Source: Gleditsia sinensis (Eukaryota > Streptophyta > Magnoliopsida > Fabales > Fabaceae). Taken from it: a stretch of DNA of 64,000 bases. The DNA is taken from the NCBI GenBank assembly GCA_037074535.1, contig CM073466.1, positions 22,202,501-22,266,500 of the forward strand. The letters are read 5' to 3'. Made by a program: the position numbers and the translations under genes. Positions 1 through 11,789 of the stretch are shown here, piece after piece (the first letter of the stretch is position 1; the number at the start of each line of letters is the position of its first letter). The notes below the pieces were generated by a model, which saw nothing but the letters and a program-made list of their open reading frames with translations, ran no database searches and was not told where the DNA came from.

Positions 1-149
1 TGTGTTCTATGTTGGTGAGGACTTGTAGTTTACAATTGATTTTTTGATTGTCTGTCATTGATTTAACATGCCAAATACTATATTTAGGTCTAGATTATAC
101 GCACCAACCATATCTTTATTTTATATATTTTTTAATATTTAGCATCCGG
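1..149. other. Left flank, no gene seen
   Basis: Short AT-rich stretch before the first copia LTR. No coding signal or recognisable repeat is visible. Confidence 0.4.
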
Positions 150-221
150 TGAATATTGAAATTTGATTTGATTTGAATTATTTTCGATCCTAACTAATTA
201 GGATTAGGAGTTAGAAACTAA

Positions 222-226
222 TTAGA
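222..226. repeat. Target-site duplication TTAGA (left)
   Basis: TTAGA directly precedes the TG of the gypsy LTR at 227. It is repeated exactly at 9860-9864, after the CA of the right LTR. The host copia LTR sequence continues on each side. Confidence 0.9.
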
Positions 227-2390
227 TGTCACGTCCCTACTTTAGGAATGCGAATACCTTTAATATCCGTTAAAATTTTTATTATGCATATGCAAATGAT
301 CTCACGATAATACATATCCAAGTATTATTCAACGTTCACAAGTTTACAAAACCAATAATTATACATGCCTGTGACTTTCAGAGCAACACTAGAGTACAAA
401 TATATTACAATATATTACACTGAGAGCCTAGAAACAAGTTAGGCTCACCACTGAAGCACGACACTAAGTCGGTCAAGTAGCCGCGGGACCAAATTCTGGG
501 TCTTTATCTGAAAAATATATCAACCACGTGTAGTGAGTTTTACAACCCAGTGAGCAGATAACACCTCCTATGACTTCTCAGGTCAACATAAGGATGTACT
601 TATATAGTAAAACTTATCATATCAAAATCCACCATTCAAAAATACATTCTTATGAGACCCGCATTTTTAAAATATTCTCAGTTCAAATCACATTTTAATA
701 GCTGTAACCACATATGATACAAATAAATCTTAAATAGACTTTGGTATGCATTAAAAATCAAATATTTTCAATAGATAAATATGGAATGTGAGTTCATCAC
801 CCAACTGTCTCCTCACAATACCACTGACTACAACTTCAATAAATCAACAGGGAATGTGAGTACATCACCCAACTGCCTCTTCACATTACCACTGTCATCA
901 TCACAATAAGTAATCAGGGAATGTGAGTACATCGCCCAACTGTCTCCTCACAATACCTCTGACTACAACTTCCATCAACAGGGAATGTGAGTACATCACC
1001 CAACTGCCTCCTCACATTCCCACTACTATCACCTTCACATTACCGTCTCAAGCCATATAACCGACAAAATTCATCAATATATATATATATATATATATAT
1101 TAATGAATATTCATCAAATAGAATGTAAAATTATCAAGCAACTCGCCATGAGTTTTACGCTTGCCGTAATTATCAAGCAACTCGCCATGAGCTTTACGCT
1201 TGCCATTCAATTTCTTTCATAAAATAATATGCATAATTTTCATATCCAACAATTAATACGTGTAAAAAAAATCACATGTTCAATGTGTTTCAAAATTTAT
1301 TACAAAATCAAACTCTTCTTGAACTACATATCATATACCAAATATTTCAAACATTTCCAAACCGTTTCAAGAACATATGGAAGTATAAATAACATGTAAT
1401 CGTGCTCATTTATCAACGTAAAGTTCAAGAAGAGTAAAAACAAGCCATAGAAAGAATCATCTACTCACCACTTTGAAGTACAAAGTTGGACACCCTTAAA
1501 ATCCTATTTTCTGATCCAAATTCAGCGAAATAAACCCCAAAATCGAGTTGGGAACGTCCGAAAACTTTTAAAAACGACTCCGAATTTGCGAAATTTGGCC
1601 TCCGGGAGCTCAGTCAACGCAGGTCAACGCAAGGAGGTCCGACTGTCACGCGCTACACGCGCCGCCCAAGGAGCTGCGCGTGGGCTTCACTCGCCGAGAG
1701 AGATGCGATGCATGGGGGCGCGTGCGATGGTGGATCGGCCTGAAATTTGAGATTCAAAGGTTTTGGTGCCTTCTGGATCGATCTACAGTGTTAGTTTTTA
1801 TGTTTGAGAACTAAAAATAGGAGTTTCGGGGGTTACCTTTTTGGCCGATTTTCCCTTCAATTTTTCGGCCAATTTCCGGCCAATTCTCCAGAAACCAATC
1901 GAATGGATTTGAAGAACTCTTCGTCCTGAGTCCGTTGGTGGTGGTGGTGTCGAAATCCTAGTTCCGGAAGTGCGAGAATCCTAGAGAGAAGATTTAGGAA
2001 TTTTAGAGAGAGAAAATAGGGAGAGAGAGGAAGGGTTTCAAATTTTCTCAAGTTTTTTCTTGCTGCAGAGGGTTTAAAATATCTTAAGGGACAAATCTGC
2101 AAATTTTCTATTTTTGAGGGAGGTCCTTGCAAATTTTCCATATTTACATTTTGACCCCAAAACTTTTATGAAATTGCATTTTTGCCCCGAAACGTAAATT
2201 TCTCACATTTCTTTTATAATTCTTAATCCTTGTAAATAATAACTTATTTTCACTGGGTCCTAACTCCATTTTTGAAATCCTCTCTTTAATTCCAAATTTT
2301 CCTTAATTAAAATCTCCATTTTCCAAAATTATCTCTTTTATTCTAAATTTCTTTAGTTGAACTTTCTCGTTAAATTTTACGGCTATTACA
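227..2390 (-). repeat. 3' LTR of the gypsy element
   Basis: This is the left LTR in the window and the 3' LTR of the minus-strand element, 2164 bp long. It contains four units of a ~65-bp minisatellite (about 782-1030, core ggaatgtgagtacatc), an AT microsatellite (about 1079-1100) and two units of a ~36-bp repeat (about 1132-1205, core cgccatgagctttacgc). It lacks about 44 bp that the other LTR has at 7706-7749. A 94-codon ORF at 1857-2141 is LTR sequence and not a gene. Confidence 0.92.
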
Positions 2391-2404
2391 TTCTTCCCCC
2401 CTTA
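2391..2404 (-). other. Gypsy polypurine tract
   Basis: The minus strand reads TAAGGGGGGAAGAA immediately before the 3' LTR. This is where plus-strand DNA synthesis would be primed. Confidence 0.88.
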
Positions 2405-2459
2405 AAGAAATTCGGTCCCTGAATTTCATCACCATAGTAGCAGATAAATACTAACCTCA

Positions 2460-2511
2460 TTGTTCAAATAAATGTGGATATCTGGTTGTTCAAATAAATG
2501 TGGATATCTGG
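2460..2511. repeat. 26-bp tandem duplication at the pol 3' end
   Basis: Two identical 26-mers (2460-2485 and 2486-2511), each starting ttgttcaaataaatg, lie head to tail. The period is 26, not a codon multiple. Confidence 0.92.
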
Positions 2512-2514
2512 CGC

Positions 2515-3103
2515 GGATGTCATCTTCTCTTTTTCACGTAACTTCCTCAGACGAGTGATTTTGCCATATCACCTTAACCATAGAAATATCTCGTGACCGC
2601 AACTTTTTCACTTGTCAATCAGCTATAGATATCGGCTTTTCCTCATAAGTTAAATTCTTATCTAATTGAATTTCCTAGGGTTGAATGACATGAGTAGGAT
2701 CCGGTAAGTATTTTCGTAACATAGACACATGAAATACTGGATGAACATTCAATTCTGGTGGCAGAGCTATGCGATATGCCACTGCACCTATTCTATCTAA
2801 TATTTCAAAAGGGCCTATATACCGAGGGCTTAACTTCCCTTTCTTTCCAAATCTCATCACTCCTTTCATGGGTGAGACTTTCAGGAACACTTGGTCACCC
2901 TCTGAAAATTCTAACTCCCGTCGTCTGTTGTTAACATACGCCTTTTGTCTACTCTGAGCTGCCTGCAGCCTTTCTCTAATCAGCTTTACATTGTTCAAAG
3001 CTTCTTGTACAAGATCTGGCCCTATAAGTTTAGCCTCGCCCACTTCGAACCATCCAATGGGAGATCTGCACCGCCTACCATACAAAGCTTCAAATGGGAC
3101 CAT
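2515..3103 (-). pseudogene. Gypsy integrase C-terminus with chromodomain-like tail
   Basis: Same frame as the RNase H-integrase part. It shows FEALYGRRCRSP, the GPFEILDRIG barrel-like segment and HPVFHVSMLRKY. The tail has an LTYEE...VKVIWQNHSSEE...YPHLF pattern typical of chromovirus C-termini. In-frame stops fall at 2675-2677 (TAG), 2615-2617 (TGA) and 2534-2536 (TGA). A 26-bp tandem duplication (2460-2511) lies across its end. Chromodomain-like tails are thought to steer integration to chromatin. Confidence 0.8.
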
Positions 3104-3115
3104 TTGTATACTAGT

Positions 3116-4630
3116 CTAGTAACTATTATTATATGCAAATTCAGCCAAAGGCAAATACATATCCCAACTTCCACCAAAATAAAAAATGCAGGCTCGGAGC
3201 ATGTCTTCTAAAATCTGAATCGTACGCTCAGACTGACCATCAGTTTGGGGATGGAAAGCTATGCTCAAGTCCAATCTCGTTCCTAATGCTTCTTGAAAAG
3301 CTTTCCAAAATCGTGCTGTGAACTGCGGCCCTCGATCAGATATAATCGATATAGGGACTCCATGTAGCCTAACTATTTCATTTAAATAGAGCCTTGCATA
3401 CTGAGCTACGTTGTAGGTTGTTTTCACAGGCAGAAAGTGTGCTGACTTCGTCATGCGGTCTATAATGACCCAGATAGAATCATTTCCCTTGGGAGTTCTT
3501 GGTAATCCCGTGATAAAATCCATAGTAATTCTCTCCCACTTCCATTCTGGTATCTCTATTCGCTGATGTAACCCTACAGGTCGTTGATGTTCAGCTTTTA
3601 CCTGCTGGCATGTCAAACAATAGGAAACATATTCCGCAATATCCCTTTTCATACCATCCCACCAATACAATTCCTTTATGTCTTGGTACATCTTTGTCAT
3701 TCCCGGGTGTATGGTATATGTAGATCGATGTGCTTCCTCCAAAACTTGTTTTCTCAAATCATGAACATTTGGGACACATAATCGTCTACCGTATCTTAAT
3801 ACCCCTTCAGTATTCACTGAGAATTCAGAATCCTTACTATCCTTCATTTCACTCTTAATCTTGAGCAAATTAGCATCCTTGTCTTGATCGGCTTTAATTT
3901 GCTCAACTAAGGAAGATTGGAGCTGCACATGAGCCAATAATATTCCCGGTTCTTTTATTTCAAACTTTATCCCCTTACTTTCTAACTTATGGATGTCTTC
4001 TAACAATGGTCGTCGCTCCTCTGCTATATGAGCCAAACTTCCCATTGACTTTCTGCTTAGAACATCAGCTACTACATTCGCTTTACCTGGATGATACAAA
4101 ATCGTACAGTCATAATCTTTCAGTAGCTCCATCCATCTTCTTTGCCTCAAATTAATATTCTTCTGTTGAAAAATATACTTGAGGCTCTTGTGATCTGTAT
4201 AAATCTCACAAGTTCTTCCATACAGGTAGTGTCTCCAAATCTTTAGAGCAAATACTACAGCTGCCATCTCTAAATAATGGGTGGGATAAATCTGTTCATG
4301 CTTCTTCAACTGTCTAGATGCATAAGCAACTACTCTTCCATTTTGCATTAACACACAGCCTAAGCCCACTCTAGATGCATCACAGTATACTACATAATCT
4401 CCTGTATCTGTAGGAATGGTAAGGATTGGGGCTGTAGTTAAACACTCCTTTAATTTCTAAAAACTCTTTTCACAAGCATCAGACTACTCAAATTTTATTC
4501 CTTTCCTAGTCAACCTGGTCAAAGGAGCAGCTATCTTTGAAAAATCTTTAACAAATCTACGATAATAGTCTGCTAACCCAAGAAAGCTACGAATCTCTGT
4601 AACTGTCGTGGGGCATGGCCATTGCTGTAC
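3116..4630 (-). pseudogene. Gypsy pol part 2: RNase H and integrase
   Basis: It continues the polyprotein after the frameshift. Two in-frame TAG codons at 4484-4486 and 4457-4459 cut the connection domain. RNase H is seen in GLGCVLMQNGRVVAYASR, the LEMAAVVFALKIWRHYL segment and TDHKSLKYIF. The integrase zinc finger has its H..H..C..C pair ending CLTCQQVK. The core has MDFITGLP, SDRGPQF and an SERTIQILEDMLR helix, giving the D-D-E triad. A further TAG at 3116-3118 ends this open stretch. It would have copied and integrated the element but is inactive now. Confidence 0.9.
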
Positions 4631-4635
4631 TGCTT

Positions 4636-5940
4636 CTATCTTTTTAGGATCAACATGAATACCATCTTTGTAGGATCAACATGAATACCATCTTTGGTAA
4701 CCACATGCCCTAGGAATGTAACATTACTAAGCCAAAATTCACACTTTGAAAACTTAGCATACAATTGATGTTCTCTTAGGGTTTGCAAGGCTATCCTTAA
4801 ATGTCGCTCATGCTCCTCTGAACTCTTTGAATACACCAGAATATCATCGATAAATATAATAATAAACTGGTCCAGGAAAGGTTTAAATACCCTATTCATT
4901 AAATCCATAAATGTAGCTGGGGCATTCGTTAAACCAAATGGCATTACTAAGAACTCGTAGTGCCCATACCGAGTCCTAAAAGTAGTTTTTAAAATATCTT
5001 CCTTCTTTATTTTCAATTGATGATACCCGGATCTCAGATCAATTTTTGAAAAACATTGAGCACCTTGTAACTGGTCAAACAGATCATCTATTCTGGGTAG
5101 AGGATATTTATTTCGTATAGTCACTTTGTTCAACTGCCTATAGTCAATACATAGACGTAAAGATCCATCATTTTTCTTCACAAAGAAAACAGGAGCACCC
5201 CAGGGAGATATACTGGGTCGAATAAAACCTTTATCTAATAAATCTTGTAATTGTTCCTTTAATTCTTTAAGTTCTGCAAGTGGCATCCGATAAGGAGGTA
5301 TGGATATTGGTTGTGTTTCAGGGAGAAGGTCAATACTAAACTCAATCTCTCGGTCTGGTGGTAATCCTGGCAACTCTTCAGGAAATACATCAGGAAATTC
5401 TTTAACTACTGGAACCTGCTCTAAACTTGTATACTTCATATCAACATCCTTGACTATTGCTATATATCCTTGACATCCTCTTTGTAACAGTTTATGAACT
5501 GTTAAGGCTGAAATTAAATTACTAGACTTCTTACTACAATCTCCTTGTATCATAAAGGAAGATTCTCCAGGTACATTAAACTTAATCACCTTATGATGAC
5601 AGTCTAGAATGGCATGGCATGATGCCAACCAATCCATTCCCAAAATCACATCAAAGTCTATCATATTTAGAACTATCAAATCTATAAGAGTCTCCTTGCC
5701 TTCTATCGAAATCTCACATGATTTATACACATCATTTACTACTAGAAGTTCTCCCATTGGAGTAGCAACCATAAAAGAACAATGCAAACTAGCAAGATCT
5801 CTATCCAAGTTCTTAGCAAAGCATGGTGATATATAAGAATGAGTAGAACCAGGATCAAACAGAACATATGCTTTATGGGAACATACTGATAATGTACCTG
5901 TCATAATTGCATTTGAGGCCTGAGCATCCTGTCGTGTCAA
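4636..5940 (-). pseudogene. Gypsy pol part 1: protease and reverse transcriptase
   Basis: Open for 434 codons. The aspartic protease-like segment has LFDPGSTHSYIS near its N-terminus, with DPG where a D-S/T-G triad is commoner, and LGMDWL further on. The RT follows: RLCIDYRQLNK, the SKIDLRSGYHQ palm motif, MPFGLTNAPATF, and the catalytic FIDDILVYS. The frame is lost at 4645-4696, where a 26-bp tandem duplication shifts the reading frame. The true pol continues in another frame at 3116-4620. This part is in frame with gag, across the TGA at 5962. Confidence 0.92.
4645..4696. repeat. 26-bp tandem duplication in RT
   Basis: Two identical 26-mers (4645-4670 and 4671-4696), each starting taggatcaacatgaat. 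The extra unit shifts the pol frame by two bases and ends the RT ORF early. Confidence 0.93.
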
Positions 5941-5961
5941 GGCAAAAACTCGAGCTGGTTC

Positions 5962-7349
5962 TCACCCTCGATTTCCTGATCCTCTACTAGGACCACTGCT
6001 ACTTGCTTGGACTGAAGCTGCTCTACTAGGTCGTGCTGGCACAGATGCAGGGAGTGAAGCTGGTTGCACTGATGCTTGGCTAAAACTTCGCAGTTGTAGA
6101 CAATTTCTCATCAGATGGCCCATTTGTCCAAACTTAAAACATGCACCAGTTTCTCTGCGACACTGTCCAGTATGGGACCTACCACAATTTGGACATGGTG
6201 GAATTGATCTTGAGTCTTGCTGACTCGGGGGTCTCATATCTCTTTGGAACATTCTCTGCTTATTAATGTTAACTGATGGCTGGTTAGAACTACCAACTCC
6301 TGTTTGATTAAAACACTGTGGATTTTGAAATCTTGACCCACTGACAGTAGGATTATATCTAGTCTGGGCATTATTATCTCGATCTCTTTTCCTTCTCTTA
6401 AGATCTTCTATGTCAGCTTGCTCTCGTGTTTCCATCATTCTAGCACAGTTCACAGCTGCTGAATACGTTGAAAAATGATCCATCTGAGGACCCACTGACT
6501 TAAACAATGGGCATATCAATCCCAAAACAAACCTCTTAATTCTATCCTTTTCAGTTGGGACCAGGTATGGTACATATCTGGACAACCGGGTAAAACGAAT
6601 GTCATATTCAGAAACTGACATGTTTGGTGTTTGTTTCAATTCCTCAAACTCTCTGGCCTTCTTGTCTCTTTCAATTGTTGGTAGAAAGCGATTCATAAAT
6701 GCTTCCTTAAATTCGTTCCACTCCATTGGTGGTAAAACAATTGTCCGTCGTTGTACAAATGTCTCAAACCAAACTTGGGCCACATCAGATAGTTGAAAAG
6801 ACACCAACTCTACAGATTTTTTACTAGAGCACCCCAAGGCTCTGAAAATTCGTTCCACAGCATTAATAAAGATCTATGGGTCTTCTTGAACATCTGACCC
6901 AGAAAAAGTCAAAGGTTTTAACTTAAGGAATTGCGGTAATGACACCTCAATCCCTCTCAGCTTATCCTCTTGGTCAGCTGTTCTTCCCAGTTCTTGCAAT
7001 TCAGGAGCATGTTCTGCGGGCTGGCCTTCCCTTCTACCCTGTTCCACTATAAATCCAGCCAATATTTCTAAACTTCTATGTATACCAGCAATCATATCAG
7101 CATTTCTATCAGGTGGCTCCTGAGGGGTTTCTACTCTTCCCTCAGGAACTCTATCAGGTACAGGAGTCTGTTCACCTTGTCTTGGGGTTCTCAGACCCCG
7201 TGCACGTCCTCTACCTCTACCTCTTCCTCTAGGTCGGCCTCTACCACGGCCTCTTTGTACTGGTATTGTAGATTGTGCAGACTCTTTGTAGAGGGTGCAC
7301 GATTTACAGCTTCTTCTCTAGTGACCGCTCTAGTTCTTGGCGGTATCAT
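5962..7349 (-). pseudogene. Gypsy gag (broken)
   Basis: Capsid/nucleocapsid polyprotein of the Tekay-like element. The probable start is the ATG at 7347-7349. A frameshift near 7285 separates it from the following Arg/Gly-rich stretch (RGRGRGRPRGRG). The retrotransposon gag domain lies at about 6500-6880, with LEE-type helices such as WNEFKEAFMNRFLP. A zinc-knuckle region follows at about 6110-6190. An in-frame TAG at 6874-6876 and an in-frame TGA at 5962-5964 interrupt it. In the second knuckle a Phe (CFKFGQMGH) replaces the second zinc-binding Cys. The element cannot make intact gag. Confidence 0.88.
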
Positions 7350-7547
7350 TAACTATACAGAATAAAACACCTCTTTAAGATACATGTATTCAAACTTTAG
7401 TCAAGGAATTTAAAGACACTTGGAAAGGAAGTGAATATCCTATAGATTACCTCAGCAGTACCTGAAGTATAAATATGTCCAGCTCATATCGATACTAAAG
7501 GTCCTACTAAAGAATCCCTTGCTCTGATTGTCACAGGGAAACCTAAT

Positions 7548-7559
7548 GCTCTGATACCA
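7548..7559 (-). other. Gypsy primer-binding site (iMet tRNA)
   Basis: The plus strand reads GCTCTGATACCA, which is the reverse complement of TGGTATCAGAGC, a perfect plant initiator-Met primer site. It sits 3 nt from the 5' LTR end at 7563 and establishes the minus orientation. Confidence 0.93.
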
Positions 7560-7562
7560 ATT

Positions 7563-9859
7563 TGTCAAGTCCCTACTTTAGGAACGCGAATACCTTTAAT
7601 ATCCGTTAAACTTTTTATTACGCATATGCAAATGATCTCACGATAATACATATCCAAGTATTATTCAACGTTTACAAGTTTACAAAACCAATAATTATAC
7701 ATGCCAAGTCTATATACATCAAGTTTACAGCGGAAACAAGGATCCTGCTTGTGACTTTCAGAGCAATACTAGAGTACAAATATATTACAATATATTACAC
7801 TGAGAGCCTAGAAACAAGTTAGGCTCACCACTGAAGCACGATACCTAGTCGGTCAAGTAGCCGCGGGACCAAATTCTGGGTCTTTATTTGAAAAATATAT
7901 CAACCACGTGTAGTGAGTTTTACAACTCAGTGAGCAGATAACACCTCCTATGACTTCTCAGGTCAACATAAGGATGTACTTATATAGTAAAACTTATCAT
8001 ATCAAAATCCACCGTTCAAAAGTACATTCTTATGGGACCCGCATTTTCAAAATATTCTCAGTTCAAATCACATTTTAATAGCTGCAACCACATATGATAC
8101 AAATAAATCTTAAATAGATTTTGGTATGCATTAAAAATCAAATCTTTTCAATAGATAAATATGGAATGTGAGTTCATCACCCAACTGCCTCCTCACAATA
8201 CTATAGTCACAATCACAGTAGGTAATCAGGAAATATGAGTACATCACCCAACTGCCTCCTCACAATACCACTGACTACAACTTCAATAGATCAACAGGGA
8301 ATATGAGTACATCACCCAACTGACTCCTCACATTACCACTGTCATCATCACAATAAATAATCAGGGAATGTGAGTACATCACCCAACTGCCTCCTCACAA
8401 TACCTCTGACTACAACTTCCATCAACAGGGAATGTGAGTACATCACCCAACTGCCTCCTCACATTCCCACTACTATCACCTTCACATTACCGTCTCAAGC
8501 CATATAATTGACAAACTTCATCAATATATATATATATTAATGCATATTCATCAAATAGAATGTAAAATTATCAAGCAACTCGCCATGAGTTTTACGCTTG
8601 CCGTAATTATCAAGCAACTCGCCATGAGCTTTACGCTTGTCGTAATTATCAAGCAACTCGCCATGAGCTTTACGCTTGCCATTCAATTTCTTTCATAAAA
8701 TAATATGCATAATTTTCATATCCAACAATTAATACGTATAAAAAAAAATCACATGTTCAATGTGTTTCAAAATTTATTGCAAAATCAAACTCTTCTTGAA
8801 CTACATATCATATACCAAATATTTCAGACATTTCCAAACCATTTCAAGAACATATGGAAGTATAAATAACATGTAATCGTGCTCATTTATCAATGTAAAG
8901 TTTAAGAAGAGTAAAAACAAGCCATAGAAAGAATCATCTACTCACCACTTTAACCTACAAAGTTGGACACCCTTAAAATCCTATTTTCTGATCCGTATTC
9001 AGCAAAATAAATATCAAAATCGAGTCCGGAACATCTGAAAACCTTAAAAATGACTCCAGATTTGCGAAATTTGGCCTCCGGGAGGTCGGTCAACGCAGGT
9101 CAACGCAAGGAGGTCCGGTTGTCACGTGCCGCCCAAGGAGCTGCGCGTGGGACTTCACTCGCCGAGAGAGATGCGGCGCATGGGGGCGCGTACGGTGGTG
9201 GATCGGCCTGAAATTTGAGATCCAAGGGTTTCGGTGCCTTCTTGATCGATCTACGGTGTTAGTTTTTGTGTTTGAGAACTAAAAATAGGAGTTTCGGGGG
9301 TTACCTTTTTGGCCGATTTTTCCTTCAATTTTTTGGCCAATTTCCGGCCAATTCTCCATAAACCAATCGGATGGTTTTAAAGAACTCTTCGTCCTAAGTC
9401 CGTTGGTGGTGGTGGTGTCGAAATCCGAGTTCCGAAAGTGCGAGAATCCTAGAGAGAAGATTTAGGGATTTTAAAGAGAGAAAATTGGGAGAGAGAGGAA
9501 GGGTTCCAAATTTTCTCCAGTTTTTTCTTGCTGCAGAAGGTTTAAAATATCTTAAGGGACAAATCTGCAAATTTTCTATTTTTGAGGGAGGTTCTTGCAA
9601 ATTTTTCATATTTACATTTTGACCTCAAAACTTTTAGGAAATTGCATTTTTGCCTCGAAATGTAAATTTCTCACATTTTTTTTTATAATTCTTAATCCTT
9701 GTAAATAATAACTTATTTTCACTGGGTCCTAACTCCATTTTTGAAATCCTTTCTTTAATTCCAAATTTTCCTTAATTAAAATCTCTATTTTCCAAAATTA
9801 TCGCTTTTATTCTAAATTTCTTTAGTTGAACTTTCTCGTTAAATTTTACGGCTATTACA
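7563..9859 (-). repeat. 5' LTR of the gypsy element
   Basis: This is the right LTR in the window and the 5' (promoter) LTR of the element, 2297 bp long. It is the same family as 227-2390 but has five units of the ~65-bp minisatellite (about 8162-8478) and three units of the ~36-bp repeat (about 8566-8681). Scattered substitutions separate the two LTRs, so the insertion is not recent. Confidence 0.92.
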
Positions 9860-9864
9860 TTAGA
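9860..9864. repeat. Target-site duplication TTAGA (right)
   Basis: Exact partner of 222-226. The interrupted copia LTR continues directly after it. Confidence 0.9.
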
Positions 9865-10037
9865 AGTATGAGTTATTATTTTTTCCTAATATAAGGGGAA
9901 TAAGTATGTCAAAAATCACGGAATTAATCCTAATCTATTTTAAATAAAAGGTTTGTGTGTGTGTCTAGCCCCTATAAATAAATCAAATAAATTGATTTTC
10001 TCCTTTTGACTTGCTACTATTCATGCTATTGTTCATA

Positions 10038-10049
10038 TGGTATCAAAGC
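10038..10049 (+). other. Copia primer-binding site (iMet tRNA)
   Basis: TGGTATCAAAGC lies 2 nt after the LTR end (CA at 10034-10035). It differs by one base from TGGTATCAGAGC, the usual plant initiator-Met primer site. It fixes the element on the plus strand. Confidence 0.8.
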
Positions 10050-10224
10050 CTCTATTCTTGTAAGCAGGCTTGAAGAAGGAAGATGGCATAGATTGGAGCA
10101 CAAATCACTTTGCTTCTGCGACATCTAGTGTAAGCATTGGTATGCGCCAACCAATAAGGTTCATATACTCCAGTGGCAGTGATGGGTTTCCCATACAATT
10201 AACCGTTCACAAATTAAACTAAAA

Positions 10225-11035
10225 GAATTACCTGAAGTGGTCACAATCTGTAAAACTTATTGTTGACGGCAAATGGAAGATGGGCCATTTCATTAGTGAA
10301 GTTTCAGAACTAAACAAATTTGATCAATCATGGAGTAATTGGAAGTACAAAAACTCTCTTGTGATTAAATGGTTAGTTAATTCTATGGACCTGGTAATTA
10401 GTAATACTTATCTTTTTCTTCTTACTGCAAAAGATGTATGGGATGCGACAAAAGAGACATACCTTGATTTTGAAAATTCATCACAAATTTTTTATTTAAA
10501 AACCAAATTGTAAAAACTCAAATTAAGTAAACAAGAGGTCATAATATATTATAATGAAATAAAAGCATTATGTCAAGAATTAGATCTCTGTTATGATGAT
10601 GATTGGGCCTATAAGACTAATAGTGTATGTTATTTAAAATGATTAGAAAATGACAGAGTGTATGAGTTCTTCATAAGTTTGAATAAAAATCTTTATGAAG
10701 CCAAGGGCAGAATTCTTGAGAGAACACCTTTACCATCACTTAGGAATGTGTTTGTAGAGGTTATACAAGAGAAAAGCCGACACAAAATGATGATGGGTGA
10801 AAAGAACACATCTAATATGGAAGTGTCTGCCCTTGTTACCAGGAATACTCAAAATTTTCCTTAGCCACAAGCCCCATCAAACAAAAAGGGTGAGAAAATA
10901 TGGTTTGATCATTGCCACAAATCATAGCATACCCGAGAAACTTGTTGGGGTTTACATGGGAAACCACCAAATTGGAAGCCTAGGAACCAGTCACACTATG
11001 AATTTAGAACAATCGAAACATTGAGAAAGTTGGTA
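10225..11035 (+). pseudogene. Copia gag polyprotein remnant
   Basis: Conceptual translation resembles the copia-type gag family. It shows a segment like WSQSVKLIVDGKWKMGH, then WLVNSM and AKDVWDATKETY, then DRVYEFFISLN. A broken zinc-knuckle-like segment follows near 10890-10980 (H..TRETCW..HGKPPNWKP style). Stop codons and at least one frame change interrupt it: one stop just after 10510, one near 10640, and one at 10862. The product would have been the capsid/nucleocapsid of the element. It is not a functional gene now. Confidence 0.75.
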
Positions 11036-11254
11036 CTACTAATATTCCTTCTGGAATGCCGACTTTCAATAAGAAATAGTTAAAAAAATTGTGTAGACTT
11101 TTTAATCTACTCATTTCTTAAACATTACTTTTTCTTCTAGTTATCTAATTCAATTAAGGGCTAGAAACAAGTAGGATGACTAACAAAATTAAAGAGTACA
11201 CTGTGTAAGCTAGCTCAAGTCTATAGTATTGAGCCATGTTATAGTTCTAATACT

Positions 11255-11330
11255 AGTGAAATAATGTTATGGCATCGTATGATAGGTCATCTTAGTTTTT
11301 CATATTTGAAGGATTTGTCTAAAAAAATAT
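11255..11330 (+). pseudogene. Copia pre-integrase fragment
   Basis: Translation gives LWHRMIGHLSFSYLKDLSKK, the His-containing start of the GAG-pre-integrase zinc-binding segment of copia pol. It comes soon after gag with no protease between, and the rest of integrase is missing. This marks the left edge of the large internal deletion. Confidence 0.65.
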
Positions 11331-11789
11331 TTGTATCATTGTTGGTCAGTGAATGAAAAATCAACATTTGAATTGTTGTTGGTCAATGAGTGAAAAGCCA
11401 TCATTTATATCATAGCAAGTGAAAAGTCAACATTGTTAGGTATTTTAGGTAAATAGTTAAAACCTTATGTCATTGAAGACTTTAGAATATTATAGTTATG
11501 GGATTGGATGTCTGGTGAGAAACTCAAGTTATGGAGACTAGTTGAGAGAAGATTGAGGGGACTACTCAAGAAAAGTAACTTGAAGACTTCTCAGAGTTGT
11601 GTCATGTGTTAAACAATGAAGTTAAGGATAGCAGTTGAGAGAAAATTGAAGAGGCCGCTGATGGGAAGTAGGACGAAGAATTCTAAAAATTGTTTTGTTT
11701 AGCCAGGACATCGTTTGAAAAAGTACCAATGATTGAAGTTTTTGAATCAAAATGTGGTGGCTATTTGCATGTCTTTTGTTACCTCAAAA

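Larger units (their letters stand above)
227..9859 (-). mobile_element. Ty3/gypsy retrotransposon, Tekay/Del chromovirus type
   Basis: A structurally complete but coding-defective LTR retrotransposon on the minus strand. The two LTRs (227-2390 and 7563-9859) both read TGTCA...TTACA on the plus strand. The PBS is next to the right LTR and the PPT is next to the left LTR. Domain order on the minus strand is gag, protease, RT, RNase H, integrase and a chromodomain-like tail, which is the gypsy order. The RT and integrase sequence style, the long LTRs and the tail point to the Tekay/Del lineage. The element is flanked by an exact 5-bp TSD (TTAGA). It inserted into a copia 5' LTR and is therefore younger than that copia copy. 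Confidence 0.93.

Noticed and set aside
1857..2141. 94-codon minus ORF, with a near copy at 9394-9609
   Set aside because: Both are the same region of the two gypsy LTRs, with no domain. The repetition comes from the LTR pair.
7078..7365. 95-codon plus ORF
   Set aside because: Antisense to the Arg/Gly-rich gag start; Ser-rich composition is the mirror of that region.
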